A stretch of 64,000 nt of DNA from NCBI GenBank assembly GCA_016210045.1, contig JACQUX010000017.1, positions 62,001 to 126,000 of the forward strand, in the 5' to 3' direction. Positions 37,001 to 45,853 of this stretch are shown here, one piece after another (positions within the stretch are counted from its first letter, which is position 1; every line of letters starts with the position of its first letter). The notes beneath the pieces are model-generated. The model was not told where the DNA came from. It saw nothing but the letters and a program-made list of their open reading frames with translations, and searched no databases. The DNA comes from Deltaproteobacteria bacterium (GTDB taxonomy: Bacteria; UBA10199; GCA-002796325; JACPFF01). Made by a program: the position numbers and the translations under genes.

Positions 37001-40000
37001 TCGACGCGGCGCCAACACTCCCGATACGTCATCGTGCGATGGCCTTGTTGCAGTGCGATCTTGCGGGAGTGGCGGCGCGCCTGCAGGTGTACTGCATGGA
37101 GGGGATGTTGTTGCGGTGTGGCATCCAACGGACGCGCCCATTGTTGCCAGACCGCCGTGGAGCGGGCGTCGTCCAGCGTGATGGCACTGAGTGGTTGCCC
37201 CGGCGCGTCGACGATTTGCGCCAGGATCCGTAACCATTGATCCCGCATGACGCTCACGCGCTCGGCGGTGAAGAGATCCGTATTATAAATCCAACTTCCT
37301 TCTAAACCGCCCGGCACTTCGGTGAGATTGAGCAGCAGGGGATCGCGGGAAAATAGATGTTCTTGTGCGACACGTTCGCCACGCACGCCGTGTAAACGGA
37401 ACTGACGGCGCGGCATATTGCGCAGATTCAGTACTGTTTGGTAAAGCGGTGGCCGATTCGGGTGGCGCTCGCACTGGAGCCTTTCCACGAGGGTGTCGAA
37501 CGGGACTTCCTGATGGGCGAAGGCACCCAATGTGGCGATGCGTTCTTTGGCCAGCAATTGGGCAAAAGTCATCGTGTCGTCCAGCTCGACACGGATCGGC
37601 AACATGTTGATAAAAAATCCGATGGCGTCTTCGAGCTCGACCCATTGGCGTCCCGCGACCGGTGTGCCGACAATCACGTCCCGATGGTTTGTCAGTCGCG
37701 CCAACAACACGCGATAGGCACTCATCAGCAACATGAATAACGTGGCATCGTGCTCCCGCGCGACGTGGTGCAGCCGCCGCAACGTCGAGGCCGGCACGAC
37801 AAAGTCGATTCGCCCGCCGGATTTCCCCAATATTTTTGGCCACGGCTTGTCGCTGGGGAGGGGCAGAATGGAGGGCCGGTCGCCGAGATGCTGTCGCCAA
37901 TATTCAAGATGCGGCTGCAGCTGCGCATTGGAGAGCGTGTTCCGTTGCCACAGGGCATAGTCGGGGTACTGCACGGCCAATGGGGGGAGTGCGGGCGCGG
38001 TGCCTTGCCGATCCGCCTCCCACAGCGTCAAGACCTCGTGCACGATATTGCGAATGGACCATCCGTCACAGACGATGTGGTGAATCGTGATGACCAACAC
38101 ATAGTGCGTCGTGGACATCTTCACGAGGCTCACGCGCAGCAATGGCGGATTGCTTAAGTCGAATGGGGCTTGTTCTTGCGCAGCGACGAGACGACTGAGC
38201 CGCCGTTGACGTGTCCGTTCGGTGCATGGGCTGAGATCATGATGGACCACGTGGAAGGGCATTTCGTTCCACACGTGTTGATAGGGGCCGTTGTCATCCG
38301 CGCACAAGGCGGTGCGCAGCGCCTCATGGCGGGCGATGATCGTCCGGAAGATGTCGCCCATCCGTTCGGGCGCGAGGGGGCCGATCAGCCGTTGTCGCCG
38401 CGTGAGGTTGAAGCCGTCATTGGTGGGGTCGAGTTGATGCAAGATCCACAAACGCTGTTGGGCGAACGAGAGCGGCGCCCGATGTCGATGCTCGGCTGCC
38501 GGGAGATGCGTCGGCACGGCGCTCTCCGGTGCGCGGCGCAACACGTCGATGCGCTCGGCAATGGCGCCCACCGTGTGGAGCGTGAAGATCTCCTGCAGCG
38601 GGAAGGTGATCTGAAAAGTCTCCCGCATGCGTGCGACCAATCGGGTCGCTTGCAGCGAATGTCCGCCGACGTCGAAAAAGTTGTCGTTGGTCCCGATCGG
38701 TGTCCGCTCCAATAGGGATTCCAGCGTGGCGACGAGCCACTGTTCCGTCGCTGTCGTGGCGGGTGTGTGTGTCGCCATCGGTTCGCTCCGGAGTGGATCG
38801 GGCAGTTGATGCTTGTCGACCTTGCCATTCGGGAGCTGCGGAATCTGCGCCACGCACAGCACATATTGCGGGACCAGCGCGGAGGGAAGTTTGTGGCGCA
38901 GCCACGTGCGCAGCTCGGCGCTGGTCAGCGTGGTCGCGCCGGCGACGTAGGCGGCCAGATACGAGCCGTGCTGCGGCGTCGTGCCGCTGATGACTGCGCA
39001 GTTCTGTACGTGCGGATGTTGGAGGAGTGTCTGTTCGATCTCTTGCGGATGGACTCGCACGCCATGAATTTTGATTTCCTCGTCGAGTCGTCCCGCAATC
39101 ACGAGGTATCCATCCGCGTGGTATCGCCCACAATCCCCGGTGCGATACACGAGATCGTCGGCATGAGCGGCGAGGGGATCGACACAAAACCGCGCGCGGT
39201 CTTGCTCCGCTGTTTCGGGGAGATATCCGGCGGAGCGGTACGGACTCCGAATCACGATTTCCCCCGATTCATTGGTGCCACACGGTCGATTCCCGGAGAG
39301 GATCTGCAGTGCCACGCCCGGCAACGGCGTGCCGATCGGCTGCACGCCGGGTTGCGGCGGATCCGGCACGCGATACATCGTGCAATGGAGCGTCGTTTCG
39401 GTGGGGCCGTAGATGTTGAAGATCTCTGCCGGGAAACATTGGCGGATTTGCCGAACCACCGTGTCGGTCAGCGGCTCGCCGCCGAGGAGCAACGTGCGCA
39501 CCGACGGACACGTCAGTCCGCGGGCCTCGGCCATCCACACGGCGGCCACGCTGGGGACCGTTTGGACGATCGTCGCCCGCTGGCGTGCGATCCACTGGAG
39601 GATATGGCGCGGCGTGGCCGTATCGGCGTCGGGCGGGAGCAGCAATTCGGCGCCGGTTGTGAGGGCGAGGAACAGTTCGCGCATCAGTGGTTCAAACCCG
39701 ATCGGATAGAGTTGCGTGACGCGATCGGCGTGGGTTACGGCCAACGCGTGAGCGGTGGAGGCGACGACATGCGCGAGTCCGCGCCACCGGCCCAGAATGC
39801 CCTTCGGCGCGCCGCTACTGCCGGAGGTAAAGAAGAGATACGGCATGCCGCCCGGATCGAGTGGCGGCAAGGCCGCGGACGACCCGGGCGGCAAATCATA
39901 AAAATACTTCGTGGGAAGATCCTCCACAGTGGCCACGTCATCGTCCGACGGCACCAACAGCGCGAGTGTCACCTGTGCGGCATGGATCATCGCTTGCCGT

Positions 40001-43000
40001 CGTTCGTAGGGGAGCGTTGTGTCGATCGGAACGGCAGTGCCGCCCGCGCGCATCACCGCCAACAGCGCCATACACAGGTCAATGGAGGCGCGGCCGACCA
40101 CTGCCACGCGCGTGTGCGATGCCACGCCGATGCGCCGCAGCGATCGAGCTTTTCGCTCCACTTGGTCAAGGAGCGCGGCATAGGACATCGTCTGGTCGCC
40201 TTGTGTCATCGCCGGATGCGACGGACATTGCCGCGCGATTTGCGCCAGCGTGGCCAATGGATGGGCCGCCGGTCGAGGCGGTTGTGGCATCGGAGCGTGC
40301 CGTGTCGGTGCCGGTGCGGCGACATCGCCGAGGCAATATTCGTGGACGAGGCGATCGGCATGGGCCACGATCTGCTCCAGCAGTACAAGCCATTGCGCGG
40401 CCATTGCCTCGATCGTGGATCGTTGAAACAGTTCGGGTTGATAGATCAGGGTGCCGCGCAAGACCGTGTCTTCTTCGGAAATATGCAACCCGAGCGGGTC
40501 CCGGGCCATCGTGAGCGGATCGGGCGCCTCGCGGACGTGCACGCCGTCCAACGCGCATTCCGTTTGCGGCATATTGCGATAATTGAAGATCACCTGAAAG
40601 AGCGACGCATCGCGCCCGTGCAGGTTGCGTCGCGCCGCAGCGACCATCTGTGCATAGGGATAGTCTTGATACGTATACGCGTAGAGAGCCGCCTCCGTTT
40701 CGGCGCGCAACATGGTCGTGAACGGGACTGCGTCGTCCACGATGAGGCGCAGCGGCAGCATATTGATGAAAAATCCGACGACCGCTTCCAATGACTCCAT
40801 CCGCCGCCCCGCGATGGGGATGCCGATCACCAGATCAGGTTGTCCGGAGAGACGCGTCAGCAAGAGGCGGAAGGCGCAGAGTAACAACACGAATAGGGTA
40901 GTGTGCTGGGCCCCAGCCAGTGCGCGTAATCGTTGGACCAGCTCCGGCGATACGACCAGTTCCACGCGTTCGCCTCGATGGCTCAGTGTCTCCGGCCAGG
41001 GCGCATCATACGGCAACGTGAGCCGTGTCGGCGCGTTCGCCAACTGCTGTGACCAATAGCGCGCGTGCGGGGCAAATTTTCCTGCATCCATCAACTGTCG
41101 TTGCCACTGCGCAAAGTCGGTGTAGGCGATCGCCGATGAAGTGTCGACGCGGCCGGGATCACGCCAATAGGCGCACAAGTCGCGCAATAATATGGCGGAC
41201 GACCAGCCATCGCAGACGATGTGATGGATGCACAGCACGAGCTGCCAGCGGTGGGGGGCCAGCTTGAGTAACGCGGCGCGCATCAAGGGGGGATGTTCGA
41301 AGTCGAACGGTTGCTCGATCCACGGCGACACCAGCGCCTCGATCTGTTGGGCCTGGGTGGATGCCGCGCATGCGGCGAGATCCCAGTGTTGGAGGGAGAG
41401 CGGCGCGCTGGCATGCACTCGTTGCACCGGGTCCTCATCGGACTGATGAAAACTGGTGCGCAGCGCCGGATGTCGATCTGTGAGTCGTCGGAGTACGCGT
41501 TCGATATGGGCCCGCGAGACGGTGCCTTCCAGCGTATACGCGCGAAAGAGATGATAGCGTGGCGAGTGCGGCTCCAGCCGTTGCGCAAACCAGAGGCGCC
41601 ATTGGGGATACGACAACGGCGTGTTTGGCGATCTGTGAGGGCGAATCGGCGGCAACAGGATCTGCGCGCCGTGTTCCTTCAATTGCCGCACCTGGCGCGC
41701 GATTGCGCCCAACGTGGAGGCCTGGACTACTGTGCACACATCCAATTCCACATGGAGCGTTTCCCGCACGGCCGCGATCACGCGGGTGGCCAACAACGAA
41801 TTGCCGCCGACGTCATAGAAATTGTTGGCCGGCGAGAGCCGCGGCTGTTGCAACAGGCGCCGCACGATATCGAGGAAGATCTCTTCCAAGCCGTCGGAGC
41901 CGCTGGGCACGGTATCGGATGGTGCGGCGATGGTGGTCGCAACACTCGGAAGCGGCAACGCGGCCACGTCCACTTTGCCGTTGGCGGTCGTGGGGAGTCG
42001 TGGCAGATGGATAAAATGCCGCGGCATCACTTGGGTGTACTGCCGCAGATGTGCATGCCATACGGTCGTCGGGATCGGTCGAGTGCTGACGTAATACGCG
42101 ATCAATTCCGTGCGCGTGTCCGTGCGCTGCGCCAGCACATAGGCCGTGCGCACGTCCGGTATTCGCGTGACGTAGTGCTCGATTTCCCGCGGCTGTACGC
42201 GGATCCCGTGGATTTTACATTCGTCGTCGATGCGACCGAGGATCTCCACGACGCCGTCATCACGGCGATAGCCACGGTCGCCGGTATAGTAGAGGCGGTC
42301 TGCCGAATCGCCGGTCGCCGGATTGCTGCGGAAGCGCGCGGCCGTGTCCGCGTCTGCTAAATAGCCCTGCGCTTGCCACGGCGTGCGGAGGACAATTTCT
42401 CCGATCTCGCCGACATCGCAACAGCGCTCCGCATCCATGATATATAGCTCACAATCGGGGATGGGCGTGCCGATGGGTTGAATGCCCGCTCGACAGGCGG
42501 GCGGGACGACATACACGGTCTTCGCGAGCGTCGTTTCCGTCGGACCATAAATGTTGAGGATGGTCGCGTGTGGTGGCAACAGCATGCGCCACCGCTGCAC
42601 CAACGCCGCGTGCAATGGTTCGCCCCCCAGCACCACGGTCCGCAAGTGCGGCAGACGCGTCGTGGTGGAGGGTTCCGCCAACCGATGGTCGGCGACACTG
42701 GGGACCGTATGCACGAGCGTCATGGCCTCCCGGTGCAGCCATTCCACGAAGCTCGACGCGCGCGCATCGTGGAGCACCAACGTGGCGCCCGCGTGCAACG
42801 CAATGTACAGATCCCGCAGAAATGGTTCAAAGGCAATATGGTACAGACCGCTGACGCGGTCGTCGGCGCCGATCGCGTATGTGGCACAGAACCACTCGAC
42901 GTATTGCCGAATACCGCGTGCCCGACCGATCACTCCTTTGGGGCGTCCCGTGCTGCCCGAAGTGAAAAAAATGAAGGTGACGTCATCGGGAGTGGCGTAT

Positions 43001-45045
43001 GCGGTGGCCTTTTGCAGAGCGATTCTTGGCGCCGGATCGCAGCCAGCGCGTGGGATCCAGACGGGACAGGCAATTTCTTCCAGCCAGGCATCGGGCGCCT
43101 CGGCCACCACTAGCCCGCACGCGCTCTGCAGCAGCATACTCCGCTTCCGCTCCGGTGGCAGCTCGGCATCGATGGGAACGATCGTTGCGCGGAGTTTCGT
43201 TAATGCCAGCAGAGAAATAATCGTGTCGAGGGTTGCGGACCCGTAACACGCGACCGATGCCCCGGCGCGCAACGCGGGCGCGAGCTGGGCGGCTCGGGCC
43301 GCGACCGCGTGCGCCAATGCGGCATAGGTCATCGTGGTGCCTTGGTGGCGTATCGCAGCTCGCTCGCCATGCAATGCGAGTGCATGATCAAGTAATTCCG
43401 ACAACGGAGGGCGTGGGCGCGCCGGTATCGGACGCGCGAATCCAGGCGCGTGCCGCGTGGCCAGCCAATGGGCGCGCACGGGTGCATCGGGTGCGTGCAG
43501 CAGCCGCGCGAGCAGCCGCGTGGTCTGTTGCATCAAGCGTGCGATGTGTGGCCGACCGTACCGGTGCGTTTGAAAATTCCACAACATGGTCATCGTGTCG
43601 CGCTCTTCCGCCAGCGTGACCGTCAACGGAAATTTCGCGTGCGGTTCAGGCAACGGCACTGCACGGAGATGGCTTGCGCCCAGCTGTGCCGAGCTGGATG
43701 GGGCCAAGTGGTTGAGCAGGACTTCAAACAGCGGATAGGCGCCTCGCGCGTTGGGGCGGAGCGCATGGATGATTTCGCGGGCCGACACCGCTTGATGGAT
43801 CAGTGTCGCACGCAGCTGCGCGCCGGTGCGACGCAGTAGCGCATGAAAGGTCTCGTCAGGGTCGTGGGCGGCACGGTACGGCAAGGTATTCACGCAATAA
43901 CCGATCGCGTCGTGCCATGACGGCTCAACGCGTCCCGCACAGCTCAGGCCCAGCAGGAAAGACGAGTGTCCGCTCTGCCGTGCAAACAGCACGGTCAACA
44001 TGGCCAGGAAACATTCAAAGACCGTCGCGTCCTGTGCTTGCGCAAAGCGGCGCAGCGCCTCGCTGTGCCGGTTGTTAAAGGTGTGGGAACACGTTTCCCC
44101 AGCGGTGTCGGTCGTTCCGTCTGGATCCTCCGGATGCGCTAGCCGCAGCTGCGGTGGATGGTCCCGTAGCACCTCCTCGAAAAATGTCGTGGCCTCCGAA
44201 GAAAATTCGGTGCGGTGCGTCGCGTGGTGCTGTGCGATGTCGGAAAATGTGGTTCGCGGAATGAGTTGGGGAATTTCTCCGCTCCGGACGGTGGCATAGG
44301 CCGAGCTCCAGGCGCGGACCAGGAGTTGTAGCGACCAATAGTCGATGACCACGTGATGGGCCGTGAGTTGGATGAGCGCGCCTGTGGAATCGGCCACGAT
44401 CAGGACCCGCAGCAACGGGCCCTCATTCAACGCAAACGGTCGACGACGTTCGCGGCCGCACAGATCGCGGACCGCTCGCTGGAGGTGTCCGCCCGTGGTC
44501 AGCAACTGCGGTACCGTGCATTCCATCCATGGGATCGTCTTCTTCCCGCTGATGACGAGTTTGGGATGTTCCCGTTCGCGTCGGAGAGAAGCCCGCAAGA
44601 TCGGATGAGCACGAGCGACCGCGTCTAACGCCGCTTGGAGGGCGAGGCGGTCAGGTGCCGGATCGCAATGCCATGCCGCCGCGACGTTGTAAGTGGCCTT
44701 GTCGGGGAAATAGTCATGGGCGAACAATAACTGGGCTTGACCTGGTGTGCAGAGGATCTCGTTGGCTCTGAGGTCCTCGGCGAGATGCGGCGTTACAGGG
44801 GCTCGCGTACCCTTCGCCTCCGGCTGTGATTCCGCCAGAAACCGTTCCACTGCGCGGACGGTAGGATGCGTGAAGCATAACGTGGCGGGAATTTCGCGCT
44901 GCAGTGCCCGACTCAAGGCCCCGGTGCAGAGCAGTTGGTCGAGCGAACTCAATCCGTAGTGGGTGAATGGCGTGTCCGGGTCGACCGTGACCGCGCGTCC
45001 GGTTGTTTGATGGAGATAGTCCGCGAACCACTGCGCCAAATGCAT
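34000..45045 (-). CDS. Three-module NRPS, T-C-A-T-C-A-T-C-A-T-C
   Basis: About 3,680 residues. Domain order by active motif: T (HYGLSSLD, ~44950), C1 (HHVVIDYW, ~44345), A1 (TSGSTGRPKG, ~42940), T (GGNSLLAT, ~41800), C2 (HHIVCDGWS, ~41215), A2 (TSGSSGAPKG, ~39815), T (GGHSLQAT, ~38665), C3 (HHIVCDGWS, ~38075), A3 (TSGSTGTPKG, ~36675), T (GGNSLMAI, ~35505), C4 (HHLIGDGWS, ~34920). No epimerase, methyltransferase, thioesterase or reductase domain. The N-terminal T probably receives the FAAL acyl group; C1 has DY where DG is usual. All three A domains have Glu (FEPFLRD, FEPLMRE, FEPFMRE) where most have Asp235, and near-identical specificity codes. C4 may release or transfer the product. The frame is open to TTG 45075, but a sigma-54 promoter covers that part, so ATG 45045 is taken as start. 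Confidence 0.93.
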   Translation of the reverse strand: MHLAQWFADYLHQTTGRAVTVDPDTPFTHYGLSSLDQLLCTGALSRALQREIPATLCFTHPTVRAVERFLAESQPEAKGTRAPVTPHLAEDLRANEILCTPGQAQLLFAHDYFPDKATYNVAAAWHCDPAPDRLALQAALDAVARAHPILRASLRREREHPKLVISGKKTIPWMECTVPQLLTTGGHLQRAVRDLCGRERRRPFALNEGPLLRVLIVADSTGALIQLTAHHVVIDYWSLQLLVRAWSSAYATVRSGEIPQLIPRTTFSDIAQHHATHRTEFSSEATTFFEEVLRDHPPQLRLAHPEDPDGTTDTAGETCSHTFNNRHSEALRRFAQAQDATVFECFLAMLTVLFARQSGHSSFLLGLSCAGRVEPSWHDAIGYCVNTLPYRAAHDPDETFHALLRRTGAQLRATLIHQAVSAREIIHALRPNARGAYPLFEVLLNHLAPSSSAQLGASHLRAVPLPEPHAKFPLTVTLAEERDTMTMLWNFQTHRYGRPHIARLMQQTTRLLARLLHAPDAPVRAHWLATRHAPGFARPIPARPRPPLSELLDHALALHGERAAIRHQGTTMTYAALAHAVAARAAQLAPALRAGASVACYGSATLDTIISLLALTKLRATIVPIDAELPPERKRSMLLQSACGLVVAEAPDAWLEEIACPVWIPRAGCDPAPRIALQKATAYATPDDVTFIFFTSGSTGRPKGVIGRARGIRQYVEWFCATYAIGADDRVSGLYHIAFEPFLRDLYIALHAGATLVLHDARASSFVEWLHREAMTLVHTVPSVADHRLAEPSTTTRLPHLRTVVLGGEPLHAALVQRWRMLLPPHATILNIYGPTETTLAKTVYVVPPACRAGIQPIGTPIPDCELYIMDAERCCDVGEIGEIVLRTPWQAQGYLADADTAARFRSNPATGDSADRLYYTGDRGYRRDDGVVEILGRIDDECKIHGIRVQPREIEHYVTRIPDVRTAYVLAQRTDTRTELIAYYVSTRPIPTTVWHAHLRQYTQVMPRHFIHLPRLPTTANGKVDVAALPLPSVATTIAAPSDTVPSGSDGLEEIFLDIVRRLLQQPRLSPANNFYDVGGNSLLATRVIAAVRETLHVELDVCTVVQASTLGAIARQVRQLKEHGAQILLPPIRPHRSPNTPLSYPQWRLWFAQRLEPHSPRYHLFRAYTLEGTVSRAHIERVLRRLTDRHPALRTSFHQSDEDPVQRVHASAPLSLQHWDLAACAASTQAQQIEALVSPWIEQPFDFEHPPLMRAALLKLAPHRWQLVLCIHHIVCDGWSSAILLRDLCAYWRDPGRVDTSSAIAYTDFAQWQRQLMDAGKFAPHARYWSQQLANAPTRLTLPYDAPWPETLSHRGERVELVVSPELVQRLRALAGAQHTTLFVLLLCAFRLLLTRLSGQPDLVIGIPIAGRRMESLEAVVGFFINMLPLRLIVDDAVPFTTMLRAETEAALYAYTYQDYPYAQMVAAARRNLHGRDASLFQVIFNYRNMPQTECALDGVHVREAPDPLTMARDPLGLHISEEDTVLRGTLIYQPELFQRSTIEAMAAQWLVLLEQIVAHADRLVHEYCLGDVAAPAPTRHAPMPQPPRPAAHPLATLAQIARQCPSHPAMTQGDQTMSYAALLDQVERKARSLRRIGVASHTRVAVVGRASIDLCMALLAVMRAGGTAVPIDTTLPYERRQAMIHAAQVTLALLVPSDDDVATVEDLPTKYFYDLPPGSSAALPPLDPGGMPYLFFTSGSSGAPKGILGRWRGLAHVVASTAHALAVTHADRVTQLYPIGFEPLMRELFLALTTGAELLLPPDADTATPRHILQWIARQRATIVQTVPSVAAVWMAEARGLTCPSVRTLLLGGEPLTDTVVRQIRQCFPAEIFNIYGPTETTLHCTMYRVPDPPQPGVQPIGTPLPGVALQILSGNRPCGTNESGEIVIRSPYRSAGYLPETAEQDRARFCVDPLAAHADDLVYRTGDCGRYHADGYLVIAGRLDEEIKIHGVRVHPQEIEQTLLQHPHVQNCAVISGTTPQHGSYLAAYVAGATTLTSAELRTWLRHKLPSALVPQYVLCVAQIPQLPNGKVDKHQLPDPLRSEPMATHTPATTATEQWLVATLESLLERTPIGTNDNFFDVGGHSLQATRLVARMRETFQITFPLQEIFTLHTVGAIAERIDVLRRAPESAVPTHLPAAEHRHRAPLSFAQQRLWILHQLDPTNDGFNLTRRQRLIGPLAPERMGDIFRTIIARHEALRTALCADDNGPYQHVWNEMPFHVVHHDLSPCTERTRQRRLSRLVAAQEQAPFDLSNPPLLRVSLVKMSTTHYVLVITIHHIVCDGWSIRNIVHEVLTLWEADRQGTAPALPPLAVQYPDYALWQRNTLSNAQLQPHLEYWRQHLGDRPSILPLPSDKPWPKILGKSGGRIDFVVPASTLRRLHHVAREHDATLFMLLMSAYRVLLARLTNHRDVIVGTPVAGRQWVELEDAIGFFINMLPIRVELDDTMTFAQLLAKERIATLGAFAHQEVPFDTLVERLQCERHPNRPPLYQTVLNLRNMPRRQFRLHGVRGERVAQEHLFSRDPLLLNLTEVPGGLEGSWIYNTDLFTAERVSVMRDQWLRILAQIVDAPGQPLSAITLDDARSTAVWQQWARPLDATPQQHPLHAVHLQARRHSRKIALQQGHRTMTYRECWRRVECAAAALRTRGVTANTPVGVVGGRSLEMILALLAVMRAGAVPVPLDHQFPRERLALMLREARCTQVLCVATSLTLPESIPFASLLAQPPAAPKRLPAIPDDGAAYIYFTSGSTGTPKGIVGAIPGLAHYHHWLSRQVAITPDARVAQLYTPGFEPFMRETFLALANGARLVIPPAECCGPDTLVAWLETERVTHMHTVPSIGRLLIRDAASGRGLRALRHVIFGGEPLDRSLVVQWRQAFAGQVTNIYGPTETMMAKTYYPVPDEPPPGVQPLGRPIPETVVLVLRDGRPCAIGEIGELVIRTPFRSRGYLPSVPPADHARFRPNPLTNDPSDIVYYTGDTGQIRPDGTLAIHGRVDDEVKIHGVRIHPAEIEHQLAAHPHIRAAAVVVSTTDHGKRLLAFYVAETALTAQTLRDWLARTVLSAALPALYVPVNVIPLTVNGKVDKQQLLAIAATQPDDTATPQPMTATEQMVLTIARDLTERTALQIDDNFFAAGGNSLMAIRLVTKLRAQWPVDISLPSFFAAASLRAFCATLDNAPQPANAASKPASARKTAHQTHPLSCAQERMWRRQHERPEDHAVHIMRVADVHGPFDAARARAVLEFLIARHAVLRTGFIQEAARPRQQVHASAPAHIAIWDLSRIAVTDRAAQIAALLCEEKARQFDVTQPPLFRMGSVRLGRDRRLLYWTLHHLIGDGWSINRLLRDFAKVWNTPQRQWRRCLPPVSMQYPDYVQWEQEQLAHHGSTGLRYWQEHLGDRLPLFGDTADHIHGTRLATHFSSAVVAAVQTTATQLATTPFTVLLTLYRAAICACFQQRDTIIGIQSAGRLHGADDLIGNCINVLPVRGRVDLTASVRSLITREQHATTGAYQHQQVPIQHIAALYAAQIGATGTPYQIHFNYRNMPSARLDLNRCVVRANPYTYAMPVHVGVPLSLNIKEHGGRVSGIVQYDARQFSGDTIQALLATMRRVALALPTRLDAALRELLDNEHRGQQTAKRAIG

Positions 45046-45059
45046 AGCCGGTGCAATAA

Positions 45060-45074
45060 GCAAAAGATCTGCCA
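45060..45074 (-). promoter_or_regulatory. Sigma-54 promoter of the NRPS gene
   Basis: Minus strand TGGCAG-ATCTT-TTGC, GG-N10-GC. The -12 C is at 45060, exactly 15 nt before the ATG at 45045. It rules out the upstream TTG 45075 as a start and predicts a leaderless or nearly leaderless mRNA for the 11-kb NRPS gene. Confidence 0.78.
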
Positions 45075-45146
45075 ATGAAATGTTCCTCGTCCCAAGGGGC
45101 TGGATATCCGCCGCACTCTCCGCAAACGGCGCGTGCGCGCTGAATT

Positions 45147-45164
45147 GTCCGGAACGTCGGAATC
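45147..45164. promoter_or_regulatory. Candidate regulator site between NRPS and mutS-like genes
   Basis: TGTCCGG-N4-TCGGAAT matches the palindrome at 28728-28747 at about 12 of 18 positions, with the right half fully conserved. It lies ~80 bp and ~110 bp from the two divergent sigma-54 promoters. Weaker than the first site. Confidence 0.4.
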
Positions 45165-45269
45165 GCGTGTCCGCTATCTCGTGTTTTTATCGCACGCCGC
45201 TCGGACATGGCGCCCACGCCAAACACTCAACCGCTCGAGAATCCTATCGCAACCGCTGCGTCCGCTGAT

Positions 45270-45285
45270 TGGCACTGCGCTTGCT
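45270..45285 (+). promoter_or_regulatory. Sigma-54 promoter of the B12-subunit gene
   Basis: TGGCAC-TGCGC-TTGCT, GG-N10-GC. The -12 C is at 45284 and the ATG at 45299, again 15 nt apart, the same geometry as the PPTase and NRPS promoters. Confidence 0.8.
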
Positions 45286-45298
45286 TTACACAGGCACT

Positions 45299-45853
45299 AT
45301 GCAGCGATCACAGAGACCGATCATTCTGGGAGTGACTGAAAGCGATTGCCACGTCGTGGCCAACCGACTCATCGAATTGCAGCTGCGCGCGGACGGTTGG
45401 TCGGTCCTGAATTTAGGTGTCTGTACCCCTGTGGCCGAATTTGCCGCAGCGTATGCGGAGCATCCGGATACGCCGGCGATCTTGATTGGCTCGTTGAATG
45501 GTCATGGCTACGACGACTTGCAGACATTGCCCCGCTATCGGGAGCGATACGACATCCACTGCCCGATTGTTTTGGGCGGGAACCTCAGTGTCGGCAGTCA
45601 AAAGACGCATGCGGACGAAACGCGATTCTATGCGTTGGGTGTGACCCACATCTTGCGTGAGCTGTGCCAGATTTTGCCGCTCCTCGCCACATTCATGGAT
45701 GCTGAGACCGCGCGTATCGTCGCGGCGTCGGCAGATGATCGAACAGTGTACAAATCAAACACTACACAACAAGGCGGAATCTATGGGCGTTCCAGAAATA
45801 GGGCGCTGTATGCAAGCGCTCGGTGGGGGGCTGGCCTTTCGCACTGCATTTGA
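45299..45853 (+). CDS. Glutamate mutase B12-binding small subunit, MutS/GlmS-like
   Basis: The first ~140 residues of this 184-residue protein match the cobalamin-binding subunit of glutamate mutase: ILGVTESDCHVVANRL near the start, SLNGHGYDDL and VLGGNLSVGSQ. The B12 ligand motif DxHxxG reads DCHVVA, so the lower-ligand His is kept and the Gly is replaced by Ala. It is the partner of the MutE-like subunit at 29.6 kb, although the two genes are ~15 kb apart and flank the MFS/NRPS block. The last ~45 residues are not MutS-like and overlap the next gene by 71 nt, so the functional protein may effectively end earlier. ATG 45299 follows a sigma-54 promoter with no visible ribosome-binding site. 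Confidence 0.85.
   Translation: MQRSQRPIILGVTESDCHVVANRLIELQLRADGWSVLNLGVCTPVAEFAAAYAEHPDTPAILIGSLNGHGYDDLQTLPRYRERYDIHCPIVLGGNLSVGSQKTHADETRFYALGVTHILRELCQILPLLATFMDAETARIVAASADDRTVYKSNTTQQGGIYGRSRNRALYASARWGAGLSHCI

Noticed and set aside
45046-45075. TTG start extending the NRPS by 10 residues
   Set aside because: The sequence is a sigma-54 promoter; transcription would begin downstream of it.
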